The position numbers were made by a program, and so were the translations under genes. Source: Vibrio sp. MEBiC08052 (lineage in GTDB: Bacteria; Pseudomonadota; Gammaproteobacteria; Enterobacterales; Vibrionaceae). From it: a stretch of 64,000 nt of DNA. The first letter of the stretch is position 1. Each line of letters opens with the position of its first letter. The notes below the pieces were generated by a model. It was not told where the DNA came from. It saw only the letters and a program-made list of their open reading frames with translations, and searched no databases. Positions 46,323 to 55,100 of the stretch are shown here, one piece after another. Where the stretch lies: NCBI RefSeq assembly GCF_001506075.1, contig NZ_KQ947475.1:3325539-3389538 (forward strand). The letters run 5' to 3'.

Positions 46323-46979
46323 TTATTTTTCAATGATATATCCTACACCACGAATATTTTTGATCACATTGCCCGGAACTTTCTTGCGCAAATTATGGAT
46401 GTGAACTTCAATCGCGTTATCACTGCTACCTTCATCCCAACCGTGTAACGACTGCTGAAGCTGCTCTTTACTCATCACCCGTCCGGCCTGATTCATCAGC
46501 GATGCCAACAACTTAAATTCATTGTTAGTCAACTTCAGTGCCTGTCCTTGGTACAACACAACCTGTCTGTCCAGAGACAACACTAAGTCTCCGACTTCCA
46601 CCTGACTATCTGTAGCACCGGAGAGTCGCCGAATCATCACGCGTAAACGGGCCAACAACTCTTCCAGCGCAAATGGCTTCACCAGATAATCGTCAGCCCC
46701 GCCATCTAATCCTTTCACCCGATCTTGAATTTCATCACGAGCGGTTAAAATCATAATCGGTAATGAATATCCGGCACGCCGCACCGCTTTCAGAACCTCA
46801 AATCCGCCAATATCGGGCAGCATGAGATCAAGAATAATCGCGGTAAACTGCTCTGTTTTCAGAGCAGTTACAACACCGGCACCTCGTTCAAGCCAGTCAA
46901 CCGTATAACCCTGACGACTCAATGCCGTCACCATCGACTGTCCTAATAACACATCATCTTCGACCAGCAATAGTCTCAT
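46323..46979 (-). CDS. OmpR-family response regulator (QseB/PmrA-like)
   Basis: Two-domain regulator of 218 residues: a receiver with the acidic pair LLLVEDD, phosphoacceptor Asp in AIILDLMLPDIGGFEVL, and Lys in DDYLVKPFALEEL; and a winged-helix DNA-binding domain (LKLTNNEFKLLASLMNQAGRVMSKEQL, NAIEVHIHNLRKKV). Sequence is of the QseB/PmrA type. Its start codon overlaps the stop of the TPR gene by ATGA, showing translational coupling. A PmrA-like box upstream of the cluster may be its target. Confidence 0.93.
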   Translation of the reverse strand: MRLLLVEDDVLLGQSMVTALSRQGYTVDWLERGAGVVTALKTEQFTAIILDLMLPDIGGFEVLKAVRRAGYSLPIMILTARDEIQDRVKGLDGGADDYLVKPFALEELLARLRVMIRRLSGATDSQVEVGDLVLSLDRQVVLYQGQALKLTNNEFKLLASLMNQAGRVMSKEQLQQSLHGWDEGSSDNAIEVHIHNLRKKVPGNVIKNIRGVGYIIEK

Positions 46980-47623
46980 TGAGCACCTAACTCTTTCAAA
47001 CGTCGCTGAACTTCTGCCATCCGACCCTGATCGGCGAGCGGTCTCGTTTCTCTTGGTGGTGCCGCCGCAGCACGTTTCAGGTATTTAATCGCTTCAGCTT
47101 TACGCCCGTCTTCCGCCAGAAAATCACCATAAAAATAGTTGGGATCAATCCCATCCGGATTATATTTTAAAGCTTTTTTGAGCATCTCCTCAGCTTTGTC
47201 ATCATCGCCAAACCCAACTGGCCATCCCGGCACTTTATAGTACAGTGTCCCTAATGTGACATATGCTGAGCCATCTAATGTCTCCGGTGCTGTTTTTACT
47301 ACGTCTTCCAGTAAAGCTTTGGCTTGTTTCGCCAAAGAGAGTCCACCTAATCCACCGTCTGCGCCTGCCAGTGAACTCTTACTAATTGCCAGCCAAATTT
47401 TTAAATCATTGCGATCCGAAGCATTCTGAAGCGAGCTTTCACCCAATTTAACCAGATTCTCCAGACAGTACACCTGCTGATCCTCATCCTTTGATTGATA
47501 CTGACACTCAGCCCACTTTTTTTGAATTGTGACCAGCGGATCAACACCACTTGCCCATACGGATGATGACCCAATCAAAAGACAGCATGCTGTCATTATC
47601 CGGTTTCTTATACTCGCTCTCAT
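46976..47623 (-). CDS. Exported TPR protein
   Basis: Protein of 215 residues with a signal peptide (MRASIRNRIMTACCLLIGSSSVWA) and TPR-like helices (SAYVTLGTLYYKVPGWPVGFGDDDKAEEMLKKALKYNPDGIDPNYFYGDFLAEDGRKAEAIKYLKRA). Probably periplasmic. Related proteins sit beside two-component systems in other gammaproteobacteria. It may act as scaffold or as an input for the kinase. AGGAG lies upstream of the start. Confidence 0.82.
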   Translation of the reverse strand: MRASIRNRIMTACCLLIGSSSVWASGVDPLVTIQKKWAECQYQSKDEDQQVYCLENLVKLGESSLQNASDRNDLKIWLAISKSSLAGADGGLGGLSLAKQAKALLEDVVKTAPETLDGSAYVTLGTLYYKVPGWPVGFGDDDKAEEMLKKALKYNPDGIDPNYFYGDFLAEDGRKAEAIKYLKRAAAAPPRETRPLADQGRMAEVQRRLKELGAQ

Positions 47624-47657
47624 AACCTGTTGCTCCTTGACGACAATTGGTTGCCGT

Positions 47658-48320
47658 TTATTGGGTTAACGTCTGTAGCATTTGTCCGTACAACTGAAAT
47701 ACCATATTGGCAGAACGGATAATCACTTGCTGTTCATCCGGATCGGTAATCCGCGCCATCAGGCGAGCAAAAAACTGGATATGCTCCTGATCAAGTTCAC
47801 TATGAGAAGTCAGATAAGTCAATGCATCGTCTTGCAAATTGAGCGTCAGCTTAACCTGTTGAGCAACCTGACCGCCAATACCGACACTCGTCCCTTCCAA
47901 TACCCAAACCATGCCGAATAAAGCGAGGGGGTTACCGCGATCAATCTGGTGATATAAATAAGCAACCATCAGTTCAATTGCTGTACAAACCGCACCATCA
48001 TTCTGATTGTGGCGCACATCATCGGCAGACCCACCGCAAGCACGAATATCATTCAAAATCCACTCATGGTGACCGATTTCTTCCTCAATATATTCCGCAA
48101 TTGCAGTCCGTAACCATTCTTTATCTTCTCCGAGGCGAGCACCACATGCCATTAGCAACGGCACCGTATGTTTTACATGATGGTATGCTTGTGTCAGAAA
48201 TGCCTGATACTGAGCCAGATTAATGTTGCCCTGACTACATGCAGCGATAATCGGTGCAGATAGCATCGCCTCACGAGCAGGTCGAGTTGCTTCTTGCAAT
48301 TGATTAAAAAAATCACTCAT
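47658..48320 (-). CDS. Haem-oxygenase-like candidate diiron oxidase
   Basis: Helical protein of 220 residues in the TenA/iron-containing redox enzyme superfamily. The full set of metal-binding positions of haem-oxygenase-like diiron oxidases is visible: ExxH in helix one (E81, H84 in EEEIGHHEW), a Glu in the next core helix (E142 in VLEGTS) and HxxxDxxH (H173, D177, H180 in HSELDQEHIQFF). Such enzymes, UndA for example, oxidise fatty acids or amino groups. The start MSDFFNQL has GGAG upstream. It lies between the acyl ligase and the TPR gene. Substrate unknown. Confidence 0.8.
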   Translation of the reverse strand: MSDFFNQLQEATRPAREAMLSAPIIAACSQGNINLAQYQAFLTQAYHHVKHTVPLLMACGARLGEDKEWLRTAIAEYIEEEIGHHEWILNDIRACGGSADDVRHNQNDGAVCTAIELMVAYLYHQIDRGNPLALFGMVWVLEGTSVGIGGQVAQQVKLTLNLQDDALTYLTSHSELDQEHIQFFARLMARITDPDEQQVIIRSANMVFQLYGQMLQTLTQ

Positions 48321-48386
48321 CTGTTCCACTCCACAATCAATGTTAGATTCAATACCCAAGGTAATCTTAAATACCCAAGGTTAAGA

Positions 48387-49898
48387 TTAAATATCAATTC
48401 GCTTTATCATATTTTGAAAAGACGCAATCTCGTCGCACCACAAGTTAACCTGTTCTTCAACCAGATGCCGTTTAGGACGCCCGTTTGCTGTAAGTAAAGC
48501 TCGGTATTCTTGCGGTGACAAGACCAAAATCACCTGGCAAATATGGGCATAATCAGGAAGCTGACGATTCAACGCGACGATCGCAGCCATTACTTTTTCC
48601 ACATCCTGGGACAGAATAACGCCCATAAGCCGATTCTTTGCTTCACCGACCACAATTAAACTTCGCAAGGCATCCCATTGCTGCCCTTCAGACTCAATCC
48701 ATTCCGGAGAAATATTGCGGCCGAACCCAGTAATGATCTGATTTTTCTTCCTCCCCCGAACCGATAAAAACCCCTGCTCATCAACATAACCCAAATCACC
48801 GGTCGCCACCCATTCTGAAGCCAAAGGCTGATTGATATACCCGAGTGCGACAGCGCCTCTGACGAGAATCTCGCCATCATCAGTAATCCGCACGTCAGCA
48901 TGGGGCAGAATTTTTCCTGCGGTTCCGGGACAGTTCGCTTCCGGTGTATTCAGACTAACCACCGAACCACATTCAGATAATCCGTATCCTTCATACACCG
49001 GCAACCCTAAGCGATGAGCTTCAACCAATGTTTGCGGTGTGACTCTCGCACCGCCGACAGCGACAAACTGAAGCGATGCAGCGAGCTGCGGAAGATTGCG
49101 AGTCACAGCGATCAACGCGTGTAGTAACGCCGGTGTCAGTACCAGCGAATTGGGTTGATATTGCATCAATGCACCGGCAAATTGCTCCGGAGAAAACTGA
49201 CTCGAGCCTTGAAGCCCGACCAATGCCCCATCCACCACCACCGATGTCAAACCAAGCACTAGGGGGACATACACACCTGTAATATTTTCCAGCAATGTGG
49301 ACAAGGGCAACATCACCAGATGTTTTTCCAGACCACTTTGTTTTGCCATTTCCTGTGCCAGACTTGATGTCACCTGATCAAGATTCTGCTGACTCAAACA
49401 CACCCCTTTGGGCTGCCCGGTTGAACCCGAGGTAAACGTAATTTTGACTGTCCCCGGTAAAATTCCCTCGTTAACACAATGAGATCGCTCAGACTCATGG
49501 GGGAGTTCAGAACGCCTCCCAATGACGCACTCTTTCAGTTCACCACAGGGCTCAAATCCCAGCAGAGGCTGATCATAGATAAGCGTGTCTGTCCCCGTAT
49601 GAGAGAGGACGTGTTCAATCTGAGCGGGACTAAAAAATTTAGGGAGTGGTACACAAGGAATCTGTGCATACATTGCGGCTAAGTCGGCAATCAACCAAGA
49701 CAAACTGTTCTCTGCATAGATGGCGATGCAATGTGACTGTAATGCGCTAAACACATCAGCATAATGACAAATTTGTTCAGACAGTTGTTGAAATGTCAGT
49801 GTCTCAGGTTCACCGAACACATTCTGGCCGATAAATGCAATGGCCTCCGGGCGCTGACTCGCATGGGAAAATAATGCAGATAATATGGTTTCACTCAT
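48387..49898 (-). CDS. Acyl-AMP ligase / acyl-CoA synthetase
   Basis: ANL-superfamily enzyme of 503 residues. The P-loop ITFTSGSTGQPKGVCLS, the A5-type YEGYGLSECGS, GDLGYVDEQGFLSVRGRKKNQIITGFGRNISPEW and the terminal catalytic lysine in NGRPKRH are all present, so it should be active. It would activate a carboxylic acid, probably a fatty acid, as acyl adenylate or acyl-CoA. It starts ten bases after the thermostable-hemolysin-family gene and precedes the diiron oxidase candidate, suggesting one pathway. Confidence 0.92.
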   Translation of the reverse strand: MSETILSALFSHASQRPEAIAFIGQNVFGEPETLTFQQLSEQICHYADVFSALQSHCIAIYAENSLSWLIADLAAMYAQIPCVPLPKFFSPAQIEHVLSHTGTDTLIYDQPLLGFEPCGELKECVIGRRSELPHESERSHCVNEGILPGTVKITFTSGSTGQPKGVCLSQQNLDQVTSSLAQEMAKQSGLEKHLVMLPLSTLLENITGVYVPLVLGLTSVVVDGALVGLQGSSQFSPEQFAGALMQYQPNSLVLTPALLHALIAVTRNLPQLAASLQFVAVGGARVTPQTLVEAHRLGLPVYEGYGLSECGSVVSLNTPEANCPGTAGKILPHADVRITDDGEILVRGAVALGYINQPLASEWVATGDLGYVDEQGFLSVRGRKKNQIITGFGRNISPEWIESEGQQWDALRSLIVVGEAKNRLMGVILSQDVEKVMAAIVALNRQLPDYAHICQVILVLSPQEYRALLTANGRPKRHLVEEQVNLWCDEIASFQNMIKRIDI

Positions 49899-49908
49899 TG
49901 ATAATGTC

Positions 49909-50517
49909 TCACTCTATACAGATACCTTTGGTCAACCAATAACGCTTCAAATGGGCCAGACTTTGTTGAAGATCGCCAGCAACAATTCGGGGACGAAGCT
50001 GATAATAACACCCCCACTGATCAGCATTATTAATACGTTGAGCATCAGCCTGAGCAACCACGATTGGGTTGAGTCCTAAGCGCTTCATCAGCGCATAAAG
50101 TGGATCTGTGACCGTACAGATACACCACTGATATCCCATCTCAACCAAGCGTTGCGCAATCAGATAAAAATGAAATGGTGATAATCCTTTGGAGAATGAG
50201 GCTAGTTGCCCAAATTCAATCAACGTCGTGCGCCCGATGGTTTGTGCAAAAGCCTCAGAGACAGCCTTTTCTGCCGAACAATCCAGATATTGTTCCAGAA
50301 ATAGCGGGGATTCAGAAGCAGCTCGATAACCACAAATTGACTGAATTTCCTCTCCCTGTAGCAAAGCTAAAAACAGTGGCATGAATTGCTCAATATTGGC
50401 ATCAAATGCATAAGAATATCTTTCGGCTATATACCGTTCAACCTGATGACGCATTGGATGCGTCTCACCAATCATCTCTAATGTCATTGAAGAATCGCAC
50501 AGAGCTGCTTGCATCAT
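49909..50517 (-). CDS. Thermostable hemolysin (delta-VPH) family protein
   Basis: Protein of 202 residues matching the T_hemolysin family named after the V. parahaemolyticus delta-VPH. Typical phrases are RYIAERYSYAFDANIEQFMPLFLAL, FLEQYLDCSAEKAVSEAF, LIEFGQLASFSKGLSPFHFYLIAQRLVEMGYQWCICTVTDPLYALMKRLGL. The strand-helix pattern and ICGYR...LFLEQYL resemble GNAT or autoinducer-synthase folds, so an acyltransferase role is possible (inference). Hemolysis by this family is not well established. First gene of the seven-gene cluster. Confidence 0.85.
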   Translation of the reverse strand: MMQAALCDSSMTLEMIGETHPMRHQVERYIAERYSYAFDANIEQFMPLFLALLQGEEIQSICGYRAASESPLFLEQYLDCSAEKAVSEAFAQTIGRTTLIEFGQLASFSKGLSPFHFYLIAQRLVEMGYQWCICTVTDPLYALMKRLGLNPIVVAQADAQRINNADQWGCYYQLRPRIVAGDLQQSLAHLKRYWLTKGICIE

Positions 50518-50544
50518 TCAACCCTCTTGAAGACCTGAAAGCAG

Positions 50545-50575
50545 CATAAGAGATAAAACTTAAGAAAAACTTAAG
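50545..50575 (-). promoter_or_regulatory. PmrA/QseB-like direct repeat upstream of the cluster
   Basis: On the minus strand CTTAAG-TTTTT-CTTAAG (50559-50575) has the exact hexamer-N5-hexamer form of a PmrA box (YTTAAK-N5-YTTAAK), an 11-bp period suited to OmpR-family dimers. A looser CTTATG is at 50545-50550. It lies 42 bases before the first gene of the cluster, which encodes a PmrA/QseB-like regulator further along. Confidence 0.6.
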
Positions 50576-50689
50576 AGAGAAAACTGAAGAAAAAGCAAGC
50601 ATAAAAAACAGCGCCATCGATGCGCTGTTTTCTAAAACTATAATTGAAATTGAGATGACAATTGAAACACGTCGAGTTGTAACGATAAA

Positions 50690-51271
50690 TTATTTAATCG
50701 CAATCCCCATCATGACAGACATAACTCCTTGCGCGGTTTTGACCTTAAAGACCTGGGCCACGTTCACATCGGCAAAACCAGCCTGAATCAACTCATCCTG
50801 CATTTCAACCATGCCTAAGCCCGATATTCTGTCTTCATCATCAATGATCCAGTCCCAGTGAATAAATGCACTCCCCTGATTGAGCAGCGAATAAATAATC
50901 TCTAAAGACTCAGCCAAATGCGGTAAAAATTCACACACAGAGACGGCAACCACCAAATCAAACTGTTTACGAAAAGCTGGATGCTGAGCAACGAGCCCTC
51001 TCGTCAAAGCGTCAACAACAGGCTCAACATTTATCAGTTCTTTTTTATCGAGCTCTTCGATCATAGCTTCTGATGAATCCAACGCAATAATCGAGCGAGC
51101 TTGTGGCGACATCATCTCACTTAACAAGCCAGTTCCACATCCGAAATCCAGAATGTGTTTGCCTTCCAAATTAATATTCTTCGTTAATTCGGCAAATACT
51201 TTTTCTGTCAGCTCTCTATTGACCTGATCAGATTCCCAAGCCGTAGCGAGTTCATCCCAATCCTTCGCCAT
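50690..51271 (-). CDS. Class I SAM-dependent methyltransferase
   Basis: Methyltransferase of 193 residues. The SAM-binding motif ILDFGCGTGLLSEMM is followed by IIALDSSEAMIEEL and the motif IV region LVVAVSVCEFLPHL. The start MAKDWDELATAWE has GGAGG upstream; the longer frame to 51298 covers that site. Substrate not predictable. It is separated from the 44-50.5 kb cluster by 170 bp that include the regulatory repeat, so it is probably a separate unit. Confidence 0.88.
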   Translation of the reverse strand: MAKDWDELATAWESDQVNRELTEKVFAELTKNINLEGKHILDFGCGTGLLSEMMSPQARSIIALDSSEAMIEELDKKELINVEPVVDALTRGLVAQHPAFRKQFDLVVAVSVCEFLPHLAESLEIIYSLLNQGSAFIHWDWIIDDEDRISGLGMVEMQDELIQAGFADVNVAQVFKVKTAQGVMSVMMGIAIK

Positions 51272-51439
51272 CGTGACCTCCATCCAACTCCGATTCAAGG
51301 CTTAGGATAACCAAAACAATCTTCGCTTCATAGCGTTACCTATTCATCACCATACAGATTTGTCACCTACGTCCCAACTCGCCATCACGAAAGTAGAAAA
51401 TTGGTCATTAGACCAGCAGTTCTCAGTAAAAATCGCTGG

Positions 51440-51480
51440 CGTGTCTGTCCCCTCAAAACTCTGCAGTGTCTGTCCTTATT
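51440..51480 (+). repeat. Two copies of the GTGTCTGTCC repeat
   Basis: GTGTCTGTCCCCTC at 51441-51454 and AGTGTCTGTCCTTATT at 51465-51480, directly downstream of the DUF3299 gene (minus strand). Confidence 0.65.
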
Positions 51481-51485
51481 TATTC

Positions 51486-52007
51486 TTATTTATCCGACGA
51501 CTCATAATCATCAAGATCTTGCCCATATAACACGTAGCCCGTTTCTCCCAAATCCAGATTCATCGTTTCTGTTTTGAGCTGACCGACAACATAAACAATA
51601 TCCCATAACTGCCTGATCGGAGCACCGTGCTCAAATTTGACATAAATAATCTGATTTGGAGGCGGTGGTGGGACATGAATACATGCACCGAGAAATGGCA
51701 CCAACAGAAATTCTGTCACGGTTTTATCATCTCCCTCCAGTGGAATGACAAATCCGGGGATCCTCACCATTTTTCCATCCAGATCATGCCGAACACCACC
51801 AATTTTCAACTGTGGGGGAGTATCATTGTCATGATCAATGGGTGTTGTACGAACAGGTGGATCCTGATGCCGTTCCCCCTCAGGAATTAAATCTTCCCAT
51901 GATAATGTCATGACTGACTGTTGCTGACTCTGCGCACTGACATGCCCTGACAGTAAACCCAATCCGATATAAAAAAATACCAGCCAAACCGCTTTTCTTT
52001 CCATCAT
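51486..52007 (-). CDS. DUF3299 family exported protein
   Basis: Protein of 173 residues with an N-terminal signal segment (AVWLVFFYIGLGLLSGHVSA). The conserved DUF3299 core is VRIPGFVIPLEGDDKTVTEFLLVPFLGACIHVPPPPPNQIIYVKF. Members are often linked to metal or ABC export systems, but no such genes are adjacent. Two consecutive ATG codons (52007, 52004) are possible starts. Function unknown. Confidence 0.85.
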   Translation of the reverse strand: MMERKAVWLVFFYIGLGLLSGHVSAQSQQQSVMTLSWEDLIPEGERHQDPPVRTTPIDHDNDTPPQLKIGGVRHDLDGKMVRIPGFVIPLEGDDKTVTEFLLVPFLGACIHVPPPPPNQIIYVKFEHGAPIRQLWDIVYVVGQLKTETMNLDLGETGYVLYGQDLDDYESSDK

Positions 52008-52201
52008 AGATTCATCCAAAACTTTATTTTAAGGACTGATTTATCTTGTCCATCAATATACTGAATCAATCTATAAAAAATACAGCCATACAAAAATTTA
52101 ATGATTTATTCATAAATGATTCATGTTCATCAGTGTTAATAGATGACTAATCTCAATGTGGTATCAGTGGATATTATAAAAAAGAAACATGGAGAATTTT
52201 T

Positions 52202-53683
52202 GTGAAAAACAACCATCTTTTATTAGCCAGTGGACTGATGGCGTCACTTGTCGGTTGTGCATCAACCAGTGACACATCTCAAATCAATACACCGCAAAAA
52301 AATGATGCTTGGTTTGTTCAGGCTCAACAACAGATTGCGAAAGCAAAAGCGAATAAGCCAATTAATAAACCGGCTAAAAATGTCATCTTGTTCGTCGGTG
52401 ACGGTATGAGTGTCGGAACAATCACTGCCGCTCGAATTTATGAAGGGCAGCGCCGTGGTATGCTGGGTGAAGAGTATCAACTCGCCATGGAACAGCTCCC
52501 TTATGTCGCCCTTTCTAAGACTTATAATACCGATGCCCAAACGCCAGATTCAGCTGGCACAGCAAGCGCAATGGTCACCGGCGTAAAAACCAAACAAGGC
52601 ATTATCAGCGTTGATGACAACGTTCAAAGAGGTTTTTGTAACACCCAAATCGGCCACGAAGCCAAAACAGCTTGGGAAATGGCTGCCGAGAAAGGACTGT
52701 CCGTCGGAGTCGTTTCAACGGCACGTATTACGCATGCAACGCCGGCAACCACTTACGCTCATGCAGCCGATCGTAACTGGGAAAATGATACTAAACTTCC
52801 AAACATTGCTAAAAATCAGGGTTGTATTGATATTGCACAGCAATTAATCAATTTCAACGGTGGTAAAGGCATGGATGTTGTTTTTGGAGGCGGACGTCGT
52901 GAATTCCTGCCTGCAACAACGGTTGACCCTGAAGGTAAAAAAGGCAAACGTAAAGATGGTCGTAACCTGATTTCAGAATGGCAGGCAAAACATCCAGATG
53001 CTCAGTACGTTTACGATAAAACAGGGTTTGATGCGCTGAATGGCAATACCAAACAAGCATTTGGGTTGTTTGAAAGTAGCCATATGAAATATGAATCGGA
53101 CCGCAGAGATGGCGAGCCATCCGTGGCAGAGATGACGGCTAAAGCGATTGATATTCTGTCCAAAAATAAAGATGGTTATTTACTAATGGTTGAAGCCGGA
53201 CGTATCGATCACGCCCATCATGATGGCAATGCAGCACGTGCACTGATTGATACCGTTGCTTATGATGATGCAATCAAAGCAGCATTAGACAAAACCAACC
53301 CTGAAGATACACTCATCATTGTAACCGCAGACCATGCACATACTTTGATTTCAAATGGCTATGCTGATCGTGGCAATCCGATTCTCGGCCTGTCAAAGAA
53401 AAACGGTCAGTACAACGTCGATGATTATGGTAAACGTTATACAACACTGTCATACGGAAATGGTCCGGGTGCTGTCAAAGGCGCACGTTCTAATCCTACA
53501 GAGCAAGAAGTATTAGCTCTAGACTACAAACAGCAATCGCTGGTAAAACTATCCTCTGAAACGCACTCAGGTGAAGATGTCGCTATTTTCGCCCGCGGAC
53601 CTGAAGCTTATCTTTTCCAAGGAGCTGTAGAGCAAAACTACATCTTCCATGTGATGAATGAGGCGCTGGGTTTAACCAAGTAA
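52202..53683 (+). CDS. Lipoprotein alkaline phosphatase
   Basis: Phosphomonoesterase of 493 residues. It has a GTG start (GGAG upstream at 52192) and a lipoprotein signal MKNNHLLLASGLMASLVGC. Catalytic and metal motifs are LFVGDGMSVGT (Asp), the nucleophile serine in TPDSAGTASAMVTGVKTK, EAGRIDHAHHDGN, VTADHAHT and SETHSGEDVAIFARGP. The family is PhoA-like. It releases phosphate from organic phosphates at the outer membrane. A terminator follows. Confidence 0.94.
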   Translation: MKNNHLLLASGLMASLVGCASTSDTSQINTPQKNDAWFVQAQQQIAKAKANKPINKPAKNVILFVGDGMSVGTITAARIYEGQRRGMLGEEYQLAMEQLPYVALSKTYNTDAQTPDSAGTASAMVTGVKTKQGIISVDDNVQRGFCNTQIGHEAKTAWEMAAEKGLSVGVVSTARITHATPATTYAHAADRNWENDTKLPNIAKNQGCIDIAQQLINFNGGKGMDVVFGGGRREFLPATTVDPEGKKGKRKDGRNLISEWQAKHPDAQYVYDKTGFDALNGNTKQAFGLFESSHMKYESDRRDGEPSVAEMTAKAIDILSKNKDGYLLMVEAGRIDHAHHDGNAARALIDTVAYDDAIKAALDKTNPEDTLIIVTADHAHTLISNGYADRGNPILGLSKKNGQYNVDDYGKRYTTLSYGNGPGAVKGARSNPTEQEVLALDYKQQSLVKLSSETHSGEDVAIFARGPEAYLFQGAVEQNYIFHVMNEALGLTK

Positions 53684-53715
53684 CGTCACCTGATTACTGT
53701 CAATACAATACAACG

Positions 53716-53760
53716 AAAAACCATGCCGAGGGTGTAATATCTTTCAGCATGGTTTTTTAT
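53716..53760 (+). terminator. Terminator after the alkaline phosphatase
   Basis: AAAAACCATGC (53716-53726) and GCATGGTTTTT (53747-53757) form a perfect 11-bp stem followed by TTATTT. Confidence 0.85.
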
Positions 53761-53761
53761 T

Positions 53762-53785
53762 TGGACACACACTCTAATTTGGACA
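53762..53785 (+). repeat. GGACACACACT repeat element
   Basis: TTTGGACACACACT is followed 4 bases later by AATTTGGACATAC. The same GGACACACACT core occurs inside the longer 20-mer shared by 60390-60409 and 63161-63180. Confidence 0.5.
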
Positions 53786-53963
53786 TACAAAAATACATTC
53801 TGAGATACCTTTTTAGGAGAGGAGATTCATTCCAAATAGAAATTGCAGGCGGAAGCTTTAATATTGCGTGGATATATCAGAGTATTCTCAACAGAATCAA
53901 TATTTACATATGTCTCTGAGCATATCTGTTAGATGATTTGCAGTGTATCAGGCAGGATAGATA

Positions 53964-54920
53964 TTAAATCGATAATCCATGGATGCGTTGTTTGTTTAAT
54001 TGAATTTTTACTGCATTTAATTGTTCCGATGTTCCAATCCAGAGGCAACGTTTTTGTTCCAGTTGGGAACACAAATCGACACTCTCTTGTTGTCCCAAAG
54101 ATAATCGAACCAAGATTGCGGGCTGATGAGGCACAATATAACCCGTTTTGCCTTCTCTCATCTGTCGACCAACCCAATCCACCCATTCAATATAATCAAT
54201 CAGACGAAATGGAATAGCATCCGCTTGTTCCAAACTTGTGTCCCCGGCAAACGGTAGAAGTCCCTGAGGCTTAAATTGACGACACTTGAATGAATCCAAT
54301 CGTCTTTTGATAGAAGTATATTGCGAGGTTTCCGGTGTCGGTGCGATACCAGCTCGAACTGGATTCAAGTCCGTATACGCCATGGCAGCCAAAAGCGCTT
54401 TCTCATCCAGTAGAGCTTGTGATTTGAATCGTCCCTCCCAGAAATGGCCACCACACCGATCCTCTTGGTTGGCCAGCCTGGCAATACTAAAATTAAGCTC
54501 TTTCATAAACCAACTGAGGGAGTAGAGTCGCTCACGCCAGAGATGAATCATGTTTTTACAAGTCGGTATTTCACCCGTAGACACTTGATTCTTCAGATAG
54601 CGTAAAATCAGCTGTGGTAATAGGTGTTCCTTCCCCCAACGTGCAATAACAGCTTGATCGGAAAGCTGTTGAGCTTTTGCTTGATTAATATGCACAACCA
54701 GATGATAGTGATTACTCATCACAGCATAAGCACAGATATCGATACAATACACCTGAGCCAAAGCCAAAATGCGCTGTTCGACCCACTGACGACGGTGCTC
54801 ATAAGACTGCCCCGTCAGTGGATCCTCCCCACAAAGAAAAGCACGTCGGACACAGCGAGATACACAGTGATAATAAGCAGTGGTATTGAGAGAAACAAGT
54901 TGTGCTCTGGCAATTGTCAT
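53964..54920 (-). mobile_element. Y1 (REP-associated, IS200-like) transposase gene
   Basis: HUH single-strand transposase of about 318 residues. The opening RAQLVSLNTTAYYHCVSRCVRRAFLCGEDPLTG with HRRQWVEQRI and CIDICAYAVMSNHYHLVVHI is the signature of a widespread REP-associated transposase group; the HUH pair is in HLVVH. Then come GGHFWEGRFKSQALLDEKALLAAMAYTDLNPVRAG and a long C-terminal part. The start at 54920 (MTIARAQ) is chosen by family match; an upstream GTG frame reaches 54950. Such proteins mobilise short palindromic repeats rather than themselves, and the GTGTCTGTCC-type repeats scattered in this window are candidates. Confidence 0.88.
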
Positions 54921-54987
54921 CAGAAAATCCATATTGACGAATGAGTGCACAAAAGTATTTCAAATCATAATGTTAAGATAAACATGG

Positions 54988-55017
54988 AATGTTATATGAT
55001 ACGTGTCATATAACATT
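54988..55017. repeat. Perfect 12-bp palindrome upstream of the Y1 transposase gene
   Basis: AATGTTATATGA and TCATATAACATT pair perfectly around loop TACGTG, followed by TTT on the plus strand. It lies 68 bases upstream of the transposase start and could be a terminator or a transposase recognition hairpin. Confidence 0.6.
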
Positions 55018-55100
55018 TTTGATGTAACCTTTATGTTGATAAAGCATGACATACTTATCTAATTCTAAGGGCTCCTTGGGAGTTTGTCCCTCCATCCAAA

